A stretch of 64,000 nucleotides of DNA. It comes from Methanosaeta sp. PtaU1.Bin112. GTDB lineage: Archaea; Halobacteriota; Methanosarcinia; Methanotrichales; Methanotrichaceae. Position numbers and translations under genes: made by a program. Below are positions 7,575-16,570 of the stretch, piece by piece. The stretch spans positions 1 to 64,000 of the forward strand of contig MVRL01000173.1 of NCBI GenBank assembly GCA_002067705.1. Direction: 5' to 3'. Position 1 is the first letter of the stretch; every line of letters starts with the position of its first letter. Below the pieces are notes generated by a model. It saw only the letters and a program-made list of their open reading frames with translations. It made no database searches and was not told the origin of the DNA.

Positions 7575-8738
7575 TTAATTTGTTCTGACGATTCCTTCGA
7601 ACTCGTCCCTATCAAGATACTGGGGATCATATTTAATATTCAGATCCTCAAGGTCGCTGACATAGGAGCGCAGGTGCTTTCTGGATCCGGCGAGCAGCCC
7701 CTGGTACATGGTTTTTGCGTCCTCCACTTGGGAGGAATCCAGTTCCTTTTTCAGGTCCATGATGCTGATCTCCTCAAAGGTTGCTGCTACCTGCAAAGCC
7801 TCTTCATGGGACTGCAATCCTCTTGCCAGAAGCTCATCGTGAATCTTCTGCAAGGTCTGATTCTCAAATACTCCCTGCTCATCCTTTCCCGGAATTGCAA
7901 GCCCGTATTCGTCGATGATCGCTCTCGCCTGGTCCATGTGGCTCTGCTCAGATCTGGCCAGGTCGCTGAAGATGGGGTCGTCGTACCTTTCAAAAAGGGA
8001 GGCGTACAGGTCGCGGGCGGTCTTCTCCTCCTCCCAGATGAAGAGCAATCCATCTTTCTCCCGCTGGCTTATCGTTGCTGCTGCAGCCCCGGCGGGAGCA
8101 GTCTGTTCACCGCTCAGGGTCATAATTGCCTCACCATAGGCCACGTTGTGCTTGAAGCCCGGGTCGGAGCGGTCGGAGAGAGCCCAGATCATGGATATCG
8201 TCTGGCCGGGAGAGAATTGCTTATCGAACTTGTCGCCCGTATCCAGCTTTCTCTGTAGCTCGATGACCGTCTGGCCGTCTTTTTGGCTGCCGGCAAATTC
8301 GGAAATGTCGTCTGTGCCACCTAGCATTTTATCTTCGAGATGAGGGCCGTAGTTGCCGGTGCAGTACTCGTCCAATGCCACTGCTTTTCCCTCTTGCACT
8401 GAGGCTATGATAATGTCGGCATTCTTCATCCACTCCAGTGGCTCAAAGCCAATGGCCAGCCAGCCGTCTGTGCTCCCGTTCATGGCCAGGTAGAGATTCT
8501 CGTTATCGTTCCTCCAGGAGACAATCATCTCTCCACCGCTGTAGCCCTGTCTGGCAGGACTTTGCAGGAGCATGCTGTGTGAGTACTCGCTTTCGCCCAC
8601 CGCGCCATCTGCTTTCCACTCTTCGGTGGCTGTTTTTGCCACTACTGCCGCAGATTCTGCCGGAGATTCCTGGTGCTGAGTGCACCCGGAGAAGAAGAGC
8701 ACCAAACCCAACAATAGAGCAACAAGAATCGGCTTCAT
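7575..8738 (-). CDS. Lipoprotein with DOMON and ferritin-like DUF2202 domains
   Basis: ATG 8738 is preferred to GTG 8747 because AGGTG lies about 6 nt before it. The 387-residue product has a lipobox (LFFSGC, about residues 16-21), so it is probably a surface lipoprotein. Residues about 45-205 are a DOMON domain (WLAIGFEP, MKNADIIIASV), a family that binds heme or sugars. Residues about 230-385 are DUF2202 with the ferritin-like helices EEEKTARDLY, SEQSHMDQAR, EEISIMDL and SRKHLRSYV. The combination suggests an extracellular redox or metal-binding protein. It is a paralogue of 2100-2768 in its C-terminal half. Confidence 0.82.
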   Translation of the reverse strand: MKPILVALLLGLVLFFSGCTQHQESPAESAAVVAKTATEEWKADGAVGESEYSHSMLLQSPARQGYSGGEMIVSWRNDNENLYLAMNGSTDGWLAIGFEPLEWMKNADIIIASVQEGKAVALDEYCTGNYGPHLEDKMLGGTDDISEFAGSQKDGQTVIELQRKLDTGDKFDKQFSPGQTISMIWALSDRSDPGFKHNVAYGEAIMTLSGEQTAPAGAAAATISQREKDGLLFIWEEEKTARDLYASLFERYDDPIFSDLARSEQSHMDQARAIIDEYGLAIPGKDEQGVFENQTLQKIHDELLARGLQSHEEALQVAATFEEISIMDLKKELDSSQVEDAKTMYQGLLAGSRKHLRSYVSDLEDLNIKYDPQYLDRDEFEGIVRTN

Positions 8739-8787
8739 AATTATCACCTGCTCTATTATGTTGGCCTCTAAAATATATCAGGCTTTC

Positions 8788-9747
8788 TCAGTTTCTGGTT
8801 GTTTGAGGACGCCTCAGATAAAAACTGTGGCCCTGATATTCGGTCTTGACGAGCTGTCCGCGATCGATAAGCTTTTGCACAATATCCCAGCCCTCATTGG
8901 ACTGCTGCAAGAGCTGTCTTATCGCTGCTTCTCTCATGGGGTGAACTGCGGCGATGGAGAGGATATCGCTCTCAGCATTTCCGGTGAAATCGAAGCTGTC
9001 TCCTTCGTATCCTACGAGAAGCTCCACATGCCTGGCTCGGCTGCGGAATATCTGGTAAGCGCGATTGATATTCTCCTCCGAGGGCATCCTCGCCCACCTT
9101 TCCGCCGGCGGCCTGATTGGGGCGGAGATATAAGCCATAGCCGGATCGACCTTTTCCAGGAATTTCGCGGTCTCCTGCAGAGATCTTTCGTCATCATTTA
9201 CGCCGGAGAGCAGCATGCTCTCTGTGACAAGCATGCCCTTGCATTCGCGGGCGAATTCGAGGATTCCCTTCAGAATTGCCCCATGATCCAGCGATCGATG
9301 AGGCCGGTCCATGCGCCGCCAGGCCCTCTCGTCTACAGTATCCACCTTGAGGCTGATCCAATCCGCTTCTGCCAGCTCCTCTCGCACGCCCTCATCCCAG
9401 ATCAAAGAGGCATTACTGATCACGGCGATCTTTATGCCCAGCCCTCTCAACATATCGATCTCCTGGCCCAGATTGCTGTCCAGGGTGGGCTCTCCGTCAG
9501 GAACGAAGGTGAGGTAATCGATGGTCAAGCCCTGGTTCCTGGCGCTGTCCACCTTCTCAGCCACTTCATCATAGATCTCCTGGGATGAGTAGTAGGGGCG
9601 GCGCACAGCCTCTATCTGCAGCGTCCTGCCAACCTGGCAGTATGCGCAGGAGTAGCTGCATATTTTGGCAGGTATGTTGTTTATGCCCAGGCTTCTTCCC
9701 AATCGCCGGGAGGGTACAGGTCCGAATGCTATCATTATCTTCTCCAT
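8788..9747 (-). CDS. Radical SAM protein
   Basis: The 319-residue protein has the radical SAM cluster motif CSYSCAYCQ (Cx3Cx2C) near residue 31, then the SAM-binding motifs DGEPTLD near 86 and the VISNASLI strand near 113. The C-terminal 80 residues (IAAVHPMREAAIRQLL onward) look like a winged-helix module. It belongs to the archaeal/bacterial radical SAM group annotated only as Fe-S oxidoreductase (COG0731-like); the reaction is unknown. It is followed after about 50 bp by the DOMON-DUF2202 gene on the same strand, and a shared transcript is possible. Confidence 0.8.
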   Translation of the reverse strand: MEKIMIAFGPVPSRRLGRSLGINNIPAKICSYSCAYCQVGRTLQIEAVRRPYYSSQEIYDEVAEKVDSARNQGLTIDYLTFVPDGEPTLDSNLGQEIDMLRGLGIKIAVISNASLIWDEGVREELAEADWISLKVDTVDERAWRRMDRPHRSLDHGAILKGILEFARECKGMLVTESMLLSGVNDDERSLQETAKFLEKVDPAMAYISAPIRPPAERWARMPSEENINRAYQIFRSRARHVELLVGYEGDSFDFTGNAESDILSIAAVHPMREAAIRQLLQQSNEGWDIVQKLIDRGQLVKTEYQGHSFYLRRPQTTRN

Positions 9748-9800
9748 CCTTGTCTTCTATCTGCTAGTCTTCAATTTGCTCATCTTCAGAGCTGAAAGCT

Positions 9801-10655
9801 TCACAGCTGTATGGTATCCCCGGCTGCCAGGGGCAGGCATCTCTCACCCAGAGCCTCTTGCAGTCGGCAGACTGCCCTCTGCCCGGTGCAGTGCCCCGGA
9901 CGGACCATGGCCGGATCGAGCTTTCTCAGCGCCTCAGCCGTGGCATCCAGGCGCTTCTCACCGGCTCCACTGAGATGAAAGCCTCCGATTACAGCATAAA
10001 GCTCCTGCACACCTGTAATCCTCTGAGCATGCTTGATGGTATTTATGATTCCGGCGTGAGCACATCCGGTGATGACGGCCAGTCCCTTGCCTTCGATCTT
10101 GATCGCCAGGGCCTGGTCGTCCGGAATGCTGTCCTCAGAGTACCGGCCCTCTTTAACCGTCCAGAATCCCTCGACCTTTTCGAAATCCTCCCGGCGCGCC
10201 ACCTCGCCCGTGGTCATGACATCCGGTGCTACGGCTGCCGGTCCCAGGCAATCGAGCATGACCGCACCCGCTGCCTCTGCCTCCCTCCGGGAGAAGGGCG
10301 GCCCTATGAACTTCAGAAACGGCTGCATTTTAAGCTTGGGAGCGAAGATCTCGGGGTGAGCCAGGATGCAGACTCTGCGGCCCACGCGCTCCAGGACGCC
10401 CATAAGTCCGCCGGTATGGTCGTAATGGCCGTGGCTCAAGCAGATGACATCTAGTTGGGACAGGTCGATATGCAGAGCATCGGCATTGTGCAGCATCACC
10501 TCCGGGCAGGCGCCGGTGTCCAGCAGCAGCTTCATTCTCTCTCTGCCATAGTCCAGATCCAGAAAGATGGACAGACCATGCTGGGCCCAGATCGATGAGT
10601 TGGCAAAGGGGGCGCTATTCTCGACGACAACGGTCAGGCGGAGCTCTTGCAGCAT
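9801..10655 (-). CDS. Metallo-beta-lactamase-fold hydrolase (COG1237, MJ0301-like)
   Basis: The 284-residue product (ATG 10655; a TTG two codons upstream is also possible) carries the metal-binding motif SHGHYDHTGG near residue 75, a GCAHAGI motif near 195 and GGFHLSGAG near 225. These define the COG1237 group, which includes M. jannaschii MJ0301, named 7,8-dihydropterin-6-methyl-4-(beta-D-ribofuranosyl)-aminobenzene-5'-phosphate synthase in the methanopterin pathway. Whether this copy makes methanopterin precursors or hydrolyses something else cannot be told. It lies between the radical SAM gene and the DUF169 gene, all on the minus strand. Confidence 0.78.
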   Translation of the reverse strand: MLQELRLTVVVENSAPFANSSIWAQHGLSIFLDLDYGRERMKLLLDTGACPEVMLHNADALHIDLSQLDVICLSHGHYDHTGGLMGVLERVGRRVCILAHPEIFAPKLKMQPFLKFIGPPFSRREAEAAGAVMLDCLGPAAVAPDVMTTGEVARREDFEKVEGFWTVKEGRYSEDSIPDDQALAIKIEGKGLAVITGCAHAGIINTIKHAQRITGVQELYAVIGGFHLSGAGEKRLDATAEALRKLDPAMVRPGHCTGQRAVCRLQEALGERCLPLAAGDTIQL

Positions 10656-10766
10656 GGACAAATGTTATAGTCTCTGACCGCATAAACTTTGCGTGGAGAC
10701 GGCCAAGCATAAGACCCGTTGCCTATCCAGTTCCACTGATCATCGTTACACTGATCCGCTTGCGGA

Positions 10767-11540
10767 TCATGCTGCGTTATCTCTTTTGGCCAAGAACGAC
10801 CTCTGCACGCCTTCGGCCATCTTGCGAGCGATCTCTGTCGGAATTCCCATGACCAGGCAGTCTTCGGGAAGCCAAATTCTGGCAGACGGATCGGTAGGGC
10901 CGAGAAATATCCGGGAAGAAGAAGCATTTTCTGCCATGCCCGCCGGATAGGTGACCAGGGTGGCGCACGCCGGGCCCCAGGGAAATGATATCAAATCAAA
11001 GACATCATGGCTGCTAAAATGGGCCAATGTGCACAGATCCCTGATCTGCTCACCACTGGCAAAACATATTATGCACTTTACAGACGAATCATCATTCAAA
11101 TCATCACAGCGGCTGATCAACACGTACTTTCCCAGGCGTTTGATCGCTCCTACCGCTCGGTAGGTCTCGCAGGCTATTTCCTCGTTTTCTTTCAGATGTT
11201 TGCCATCCTGTTTTGCAGCATTGGGTTCTGTGGGCATCAGGCCTGTCGACATCAATCCCGGCAGCCTCGGATCGAATTCCCGATATCCAAACCATGCCGG
11301 CCCACCCATACAGCGGCAGAAGACCTGGTCGGGATCATCTCCGGCATAAACCGGACCCCCGATCCGGCCTTCTGCAATCTGCAATATGCTGCAGGCCAGG
11401 CAGTCGCTGATGAGAGAGGACCGGATGGCATTTTCTGGTATTCGATCCGAGCCATACACGCAAACCGGACGGAACCTCATATTCACGGCCCCGGCCAAGA
11501 TGGACCCTATTTGCCTGATTGACAATCTGTGCTCTATCAT
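10767..11540 (-). CDS. DUF169-family protein
   Basis: The 257-residue protein matches the DUF169 pattern: a short N-terminal strand ending MRFRPVCVYG, a cysteine-containing CLACSILQIAEG helix, a CRCMGGPAWFGY segment near residue 77, and a C-terminal EDCLVMGIPTEIARKMAEG motif. DUF169 proteins are common in methanogens and acetogens and have no assigned reaction. The gene starts inside a direct repeat whose other copy lies at the end of the zinc permease gene at 27.5 kb, so it was once placed directly downstream of that permease. Confidence 0.75.
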   Translation of the reverse strand: MIEHRLSIRQIGSILAGAVNMRFRPVCVYGSDRIPENAIRSSLISDCLACSILQIAEGRIGGPVYAGDDPDQVFCRCMGGPAWFGYREFDPRLPGLMSTGLMPTEPNAAKQDGKHLKENEEIACETYRAVGAIKRLGKYVLISRCDDLNDDSSVKCIICFASGEQIRDLCTLAHFSSHDVFDLISFPWGPACATLVTYPAGMAENASSSRIFLGPTDPSARIWLPEDCLVMGIPTEIARKMAEGVQRSFLAKRDNAA

Positions 11541-11735
11541 AAACGCCTCAGAAAACCACCATCGATAGCTACAATCATTATTGAATCTTGGTATATATCA
11601 TTCTCTTGAAAGAGACAACTACAGATAATGCAAATACTCCGGTGAGAAGCAGGGCTACCAGAGGAGCGATGGGAAGGGATGAACTCAAAGTCCCCCCGGA
11701 CGCCAAAGGCGCTCACCAGGAGAGCCGCTGCCGCC
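11505..11735. repeat. Left copy of island-flanking direct repeat
   Basis: By eye about 90% identical to 27485-27737 over the core 11533-11728, same orientation. It spans the first codons of the DUF169 gene and the last ~50 codons of a zinc-type ABC permease. In this copy an extra base in GGGATGAAC (GGGTGAAC in the other copy) shifts the permease frame. Confidence 0.85.
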
Positions 11736-11745
11736 ACGCTGAAGG
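11573..11745 (-). pseudogene. Frameshifted 3' relic of a zinc/manganese ABC permease
   Basis: On the minus strand the relic reads ALLVSAFGVRGDFEF, matching ALLVSAFGVWAGFEF of the intact permease at 27564-28394. It then changes frame and resumes the nucleotide similarity down to the former stop. The 5' nine-tenths of the gene are absent: sequence upstream of about 11745 has no clear match. It abuts the intact DUF169 gene, showing what used to precede it. Confidence 0.8.
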
Positions 11746-11821
11746 CTGAGCAAGTGCAAAGACGAGTGACTCTGATGAAGAGACTGGAGAGGGGGAGGAG
11801 ATTATCACCTGAGATTATCAA

Positions 11822-12526
11822 TCATCCTTCCAAGACTACCCTTCCTTTTTCCATGAATGCAATCCGGTCGCTCATATGCCTTACAACCTCCATATCATGA
11901 GATATGAAGAGCATGGTCAGCCCGAACTCTCTCTTCAGATCCATCATGAGATGCAGAATCTGGGCCTGAACGGAAACATCCAGGGAGGCAGTGGGCTCAT
12001 CCGCGACGATGAACTCAGGATTTATAGCCAGTATTCTGGCCAGAGCAACTCTCTGGTTCTGCCCACCGCTGAGCTGGTAAGGATAACGGTTCAAATGCTC
12101 CGGATTCAAGCCTACAGTCTCAATCAGCCCCATGATATTCTCATCCATCTCACTGCGGCTCATCTTTCCCCGCAGCCCCAGCTTGAACGGCTCGGCGATG
12201 CTCTCTCTTATTCGCATCCTCGGGTCCAGAGAGGACTCAGGATCTTGAAAAATCATCTGCATCCTGGGCCTTAAGCTTCTCATCCCCTTTCGACTCAACC
12301 TGGTAATATCCGTCCCATCGAAGGATATTTTGCCGGATGTCGGCTCAATCAGCCGGAGAAGCAGGCGGCCCAAGGTGGTCTTTCCGCAGCCGCTCTCACC
12401 CAACAGCCCAAGAGTCTCGCCTCGCTCGATGCAAAACGACGCGCCATCTATGGCTTTTGTATATTGCCGGTTGATAAAGCCGGTGGAATAGTACTTCTTG
12501 AGATCCAAGACCTCGATCAGGTGCAT
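11822..12526 (-). CDS. Oligopeptide/nickel-type ABC transporter ATPase (OppF/DppF/NikE-like)
   Basis: ATG 12526 is chosen because GAGGTG lies 6 nt upstream; it overlaps the end of the preceding ATPase gene. The 234-residue product has Walker A GESGCGKTTLGR near residue 48, the ABC signature LSGGQNQRVALARILA near 145, Walker B FIVADEPTASLD and an H-loop histidine. It is shorter than typical OppF (about 310), lacking the C-terminal substrate-leader extension with its cysteine motif. It energises uptake by the permeases at 14741-16554. The last gene of the left-arm operon; the permease relic begins right after it. Confidence 0.85.
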   Translation of the reverse strand: MHLIEVLDLKKYYSTGFINRQYTKAIDGASFCIERGETLGLLGESGCGKTTLGRLLLRLIEPTSGKISFDGTDITRLSRKGMRSLRPRMQMIFQDPESSLDPRMRIRESIAEPFKLGLRGKMSRSEMDENIMGLIETVGLNPEHLNRYPYQLSGGQNQRVALARILAINPEFIVADEPTASLDVSVQAQILHLMMDLKREFGLTMLFISHDMEVVRHMSDRIAFMEKGRVVLEG

Positions 12527-13452
12527 AAGAAGCACCTCACAAAATCACCCTTATGCAACCTTATCATGGGAGGATGCTCCCTCTGGCAGATATCCATAGA
12601 CCTGGGACAGCGGGGATGGAATCTACAGCCGGAGGGAGGATCGATGAGAGAGGGGCTGGATCCTGGTATGGGCTGCAGGCCACGAGAGGGAAGGCTGTGG
12701 ACGAATCCTTGCGTGTAAGGATGACAGGGATCGCTCAGGATGAGCTCTGCTGATGCTATCTCCAGGAGCTCTCCTGCATACATAACCGCAATGCGATCGC
12801 AAGCTTCTCCCGCCGCTTTTAGGTCATGGGTTATCATGAGCATGGATCGGCCGGCAGTCATATCTCTAATGAGCTTGACGATCTCGGCCTTGGTCCGGGC
12901 ATCAAGTCCTCGGGTAGGCTCATCGGCAATGACAAAGGATGGCTGTCCGGCGAGCCCCATGGCGATCATGACTCTCTCCTTCATGCCCCCGGAAAGCTCG
13001 TGAGGATATTGATCCGCCCTCATTAAAGGATTGGGAATCATTGTCGCAGCCAGCATTTCCACCGCTTTGGCTTTCGCCGCCTTTTTATCCAGTCCCCCAT
13101 GCAGCCTTATCACTTCTGCGATCTGATCACCTACCTTTAGGACGGGATTGAGCGAAGTAGTTGGATTTTGAAGAATCATGGCAATCTCCCCACCTCGCAG
13201 AAGTCTCATCTCGTCCTCAGTCAGCCCGAGAAGATCACGTCCTTTGTAAATTATTTGACCCTGTATCCTGGTAGAAGAGGAAAGCAGACGGATGATGGAC
13301 ATGCCAAGAACCGTCTTCCCGCAACCGGTCTCGCCTATCAGACCCAATCGCTCGCCATTTTCTATGCGGAGATCCACCGCATCCACCGCTTTCACCAGGC
13401 CATCCGCGGATGGAAAATAGGTTTTGAGATTTATGATATCGAGCAAAGCCAT
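12517..13452 (-). CDS. Oligopeptide/nickel-type ABC transporter ATPase (OppD/DppD/NikD-like)
   Basis: A full-length 311-residue ATPase: Walker A GETGCGKTVLG near residue 38, signature LSGGMKERVMIAMGLAG near 150, Walker B FVIADEPTRGLD near 172. The C-terminal region has the oligopeptide-transporter extension with CRFHPRCPRSMDIC near 275-290, a cysteine cluster that in DppD/OppD-type ATPases can hold an Fe-S cluster. It pairs with the ATPase at 11822-12526 to drive import. The gene is separated by about 55 bp from the MFS gene upstream and belongs to the same minus-strand operon. Confidence 0.9.
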   Translation of the reverse strand: MALLDIINLKTYFPSADGLVKAVDAVDLRIENGERLGLIGETGCGKTVLGMSIIRLLSSSTRIQGQIIYKGRDLLGLTEDEMRLLRGGEIAMILQNPTTSLNPVLKVGDQIAEVIRLHGGLDKKAAKAKAVEMLAATMIPNPLMRADQYPHELSGGMKERVMIAMGLAGQPSFVIADEPTRGLDARTKAEIVKLIRDMTAGRSMLMITHDLKAAGEACDRIAVMYAGELLEIASAELILSDPCHPYTQGFVHSLPSRGLQPIPGSSPSLIDPPSGCRFHPRCPRSMDICQREHPPMIRLHKGDFVRCFLCT

Positions 13453-13506
13453 AGGTGGCTGAATAGCAGTTCGTAATATTAAACATTGCTACGAATTTTC
13501 ATGAAT

Positions 13507-14766
13507 TTACATTGAGGGAACTGGCTGCATCTTTTCAAACTTATTAAAGAATACAAAATACATGGAGGCGGTTAGGGCATAAAAAATGCCTGTGATTAAA
13601 AAAGGCACGCGGTTTCTCCCCATCGCCATCATCAGCCCTCCTGCATATGTTCCTATTCCAACGAAGCTATAGCAGGCCATCCACATAATGCTGTTAATCA
13701 TCGATCTCTGCTCAGCGCGGACTATTTCCAGTTTAAAACTGTTTAAGATGGGATTTGCCATGTTCATGAGCATATAGCGCACCAAATACCCAAATGCTGC
13801 AACCGGCAAACTTGAGGAGAAGATGAAGATCAGAAGAAATGGGATGGATAAGATCTGCACAGCAGATGCCATCCTGATCTTGCCGAGCTTTTCGGTGAGC
13901 ATGGGCACCAAGAAGTATCCAGCGATCATGACCAGTTGCGATAGGGAGAATATCAAGCCGATCTGGCTTGCACTCGCACCAAGCACAACATCAAAATATA
14001 CATTAAAATAGGGAAGAGACATCCCCCACCCAATTCCGAAAAGGCAGTAAAATAAGACCATCCTGCACACGTTCTTCAACCGGAATATGGATTTATAGAC
14101 TTGGATCCTTCTTGCCATGCTTGTATCTTTCCGAGAGGGACTCTCTGTGATGTACGCAAGAGGCAAGAGCGAGATGACGGTCGCCGCCAGTGATACATAA
14201 AGGGTCAATCGATATGCAATCGAGCCGCCAGCTCCAAGAATAGACGGCAAAAAACCTCCGATCATATTCCCGGACAGAGTTGAAAAAGTGTAGATGATAT
14301 AGTATGCGGAAAAAAGATGCATTCGTTCATATGCGGTTGAATTCTCTACGAGAAAAGTTGCTCCCGTAACGAGGCTTAAGGCAGATGCCATGCCATAGGC
14401 AATGCTGAATACGACCAATAGCTCCTCTGAGGTTGTATTGTAAAGAAAGAGAAGCGAAAGGCAGAGAAGCGAGGACGAGATTAATAATGTATCTTTCCGG
14501 CCAACGTGATCACATACAATGGCGGCAGGTATAGCGAACAGCCCGATGGAAACGGATGAGAGAGACAATATCAGCCCTAAAAAGTCCTCTGTAAATCCAA
14601 GACTTAAAATATATAAATTAAAAATGACACCATAGATTCCCACGTTTAAGGTCGTCAGAAAAATGAACATCAAATACCGTTGCGCATTGGGGCTGAAGCT
14701 CTTTATTCTGGCAATAAAACCGTTAGACGCTGAAAGCATATCAAAGCGGATTGACGGCGGTTTCAT
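13507..14766 (-). CDS. MFS transporter inside the ABC operon
   Basis: The 419-residue protein has twelve predicted helices and the MFS loop DHVGRKDT near residue 84. The start ATG 14766 lies within the end of the preceding permease gene (26-bp overlap), so translation is coupled and the transporter is an integral part of the operon. Base composition is more AT-rich than in the neighbouring ABC genes, hinting at a different origin. An MFS gene embedded in an Opp/Nik-type operon recalls metallophore systems, where an MFS protein exports the ligand and the ABC system retrieves it. The substrate here is unknown. Confidence 0.82.
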   Translation of the reverse strand: MKPPSIRFDMLSASNGFIARIKSFSPNAQRYLMFIFLTTLNVGIYGVIFNLYILSLGFTEDFLGLILSLSSVSIGLFAIPAAIVCDHVGRKDTLLISSSLLCLSLLFLYNTTSEELLVVFSIAYGMASALSLVTGATFLVENSTAYERMHLFSAYYIIYTFSTLSGNMIGGFLPSILGAGGSIAYRLTLYVSLAATVISLLPLAYITESPSRKDTSMARRIQVYKSIFRLKNVCRMVLFYCLFGIGWGMSLPYFNVYFDVVLGASASQIGLIFSLSQLVMIAGYFLVPMLTEKLGKIRMASAVQILSIPFLLIFIFSSSLPVAAFGYLVRYMLMNMANPILNSFKLEIVRAEQRSMINSIMWMACYSFVGIGTYAGGLMMAMGRNRVPFLITGIFYALTASMYFVFFNKFEKMQPVPSM

Positions 14767-15574
14767 CTTGATTCAGCTCTTCCAATCCAAATCCGATCAG
14801 AACGAATCCTAAAACAGCCAAGGAGATGCAGATTCCCGGCGGCAGGTACCACCACCAGTAGCCGTTGATGAATCCGCCGCGAGAGAATGCATAGCTCAGC
14901 ATCATGCCCCAGCTCTTCTGCATGGAATCGCCAAGACCCAGAAAACTCAGAGAAGCCTCAGTCAGCATCGCCCCGGCAACGGCCAGAATGAACTTGGCCA
15001 TGATTACCTGCAAGGTATTGGGCAAGATGTGTTTGAAGACTATGTAGCAGTCTCCTGCGCCCAAACCCCTGGCTGCCTCTACGAAAGGCATCTCACGCAG
15101 CTGCAGCACCCGAGAGCGGACGACTCGCGCCGTGGATGTCCACCAGAGAGCCCCGATTACGATGACGATATTCCAGATGCTGGGACTTGTGTGAGCAGCG
15201 AGGATGATCATAAGCGGCAGGGCCGGTATGATGAGAACAATGTCGGTTGCACCCATGAGGACCTCATCAGCTGCGCCGCGCAGGTATCCGGAAAAGAGGC
15301 CTATAAGGGTGCCGATAGCCACAGAGACGAAAGAGGCAAAGAATCCCACAAAAAGAGAGATACGCGCACCGAAGACCAGCTCGCTGAAGATATCCTGGCC
15401 GATGTCGTTGGTGCCGAAGGGATGCGTCCCGCTCGGAGGAAGGAAAGGCCTTCCCGGCTCCCAGGGGTCATAGGGAGCGATCAAAGGGGCAAGGGCTGCG
15501 AGTATCATGAAAAGAGAAAGCAAAAGAAGGCCAAAAAGAACAGGCCAGCTCAGATTTCGCGCAAATTCGTTCAT
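14741..15574 (-). CDS. Oligopeptide/nickel-type ABC permease (OppC/DppC-like), left arm
   Basis: The correct start is ATG 15574 (MNEFARNLSWPV), preceded by GGAGGTG and overlapping the upstream stop; the frame is open further but that region is inside the upstream gene. The 277-residue protein has six membrane segments, an extracytoplasmic N-terminal loop with GTNDIGQD, and the permease EAA motif VEAARGLGAGDCYIVFKHILPN near residue 178 that contacts the ATPase. Highly similar to the right-arm permease at 26547-27374, so the pair arose by duplication. Confidence 0.9.
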   Translation of the reverse strand: MNEFARNLSWPVLFGLLLLSLFMILAALAPLIAPYDPWEPGRPFLPPSGTHPFGTNDIGQDIFSELVFGARISLFVGFFASFVSVAIGTLIGLFSGYLRGAADEVLMGATDIVLIIPALPLMIILAAHTSPSIWNIVIVIGALWWTSTARVVRSRVLQLREMPFVEAARGLGAGDCYIVFKHILPNTLQVIMAKFILAVAGAMLTEASLSFLGLGDSMQKSWGMMLSYAFSRGGFINGYWWWYLPPGICISLAVLGFVLIGFGLEELNQDETAVNPL

Positions 15575-16554
15575 GCCTGCACACCTCCTCTTATCCTCGG
15601 ATCGAGCACCGCATAAAGCAGATCCGCCAGGAAGTTGGCCGCCAGCACACAAGCAGCGATTACAAGGAAGCTTCCGTGCAGCAGCGGATAGTCCCGGGCA
15701 AAAACCGCGTCGTAGATGAGCGTCCCCATGCCGCCCCAGGAGAAGACGATCTCCACCAGCAATGCTCCGGAGACCATGAAGCCGAAGTCGAGGGCGATCA
15801 CAGTAACCAGCGGAAGCATGGCATTTCTGAGAACGTGTTTGAACAAGACATCCCTCTCTCGCAATCCTTTTGCCCGCGCGGTGAGGACAAAGCCCTCTCC
15901 TGATATCTGCACCACAGAGCTTCTCATGATGAAAAAATTATAGGCAGCGCCAAATAGAGTCAGCACAGAAACTGGCAGGGCCATATGCCAGAGAACATCT
16001 CGCAGCTTTGCCAGGCCCGCCAGGCCGCCACCTGTTATGCCGCTCAAGGGAAAGAGCTCCAGGCAGAAGGCAAAGATGAGCACAGAGAGCATGGCCAGCC
16101 AGTAGTGGGGCAGGGAGTAGATGAAGAGAAACAGCGATGTAATGCCCGTGTCCCTCCCGGAGCCCCGCCACCAGCCCGCTGCAGCGCCCATAACGATGCC
16201 AAAGATCGCGCCAAGGATCACAGATGGAATCAGCAGGACAAACGTCCACTTCATCTTGTAGGCGATCACCTCCCAGACGGGCTGGGAGTAGTGAAAGGAA
16301 TAGCCAAGGTTGCCCTTTGCCAGGTTATTCAGATAGGATAAGTACTGCTCTGCAATAGGTCGATCAAGGCCGTATTGGGCTTTTAGCCCTTCTACCAGCT
16401 CGGGCGATCGGTAGTAAACCTCCTCGCCAAGCAGGCTGATGAACGGATCTCCGGGCATCATCCTGGGGATGAGAAAGACGAGAGTCACGATTATAAAGAG
16501 GGAGATGGCATATCGAAGCGATTGGCATGCCAGGTAGCCTGTGCGGTCGGTCAT
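15571..16554 (-). CDS. Oligopeptide/nickel-type ABC permease (OppB/DppB-like), left arm
   Basis: A 327-residue membrane protein with the N-terminal MMPGDPF segment typical of OppB-like permeases, followed by QYGLDRPIAEQYL. The EAA loop (TARAKGLRERDVLFKHVLRNAM, about residues 222-243, quoted in part) is near the C-terminal third, and the last helices read VSGALLVEIVFSWGGMG and ARDYPLLHGSF. It forms the membrane channel with the OppC-like permease. The right-arm protein at 25565-26545 is a close paralogue, with the same GMGTLIYDAV segment. Confidence 0.9.
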   Translation of the reverse strand: MTDRTGYLACQSLRYAISLFIIVTLVFLIPRMMPGDPFISLLGEEVYYRSPELVEGLKAQYGLDRPIAEQYLSYLNNLAKGNLGYSFHYSQPVWEVIAYKMKWTFVLLIPSVILGAIFGIVMGAAAGWWRGSGRDTGITSLFLFIYSLPHYWLAMLSVLIFAFCLELFPLSGITGGGLAGLAKLRDVLWHMALPVSVLTLFGAAYNFFIMRSSVVQISGEGFVLTARAKGLRERDVLFKHVLRNAMLPLVTVIALDFGFMVSGALLVEIVFSWGGMGTLIYDAVFARDYPLLHGSFLVIAACVLAANFLADLLYAVLDPRIRGGVQA

Positions 16555-16570
16555 ATTAACGTTAGTCTCT

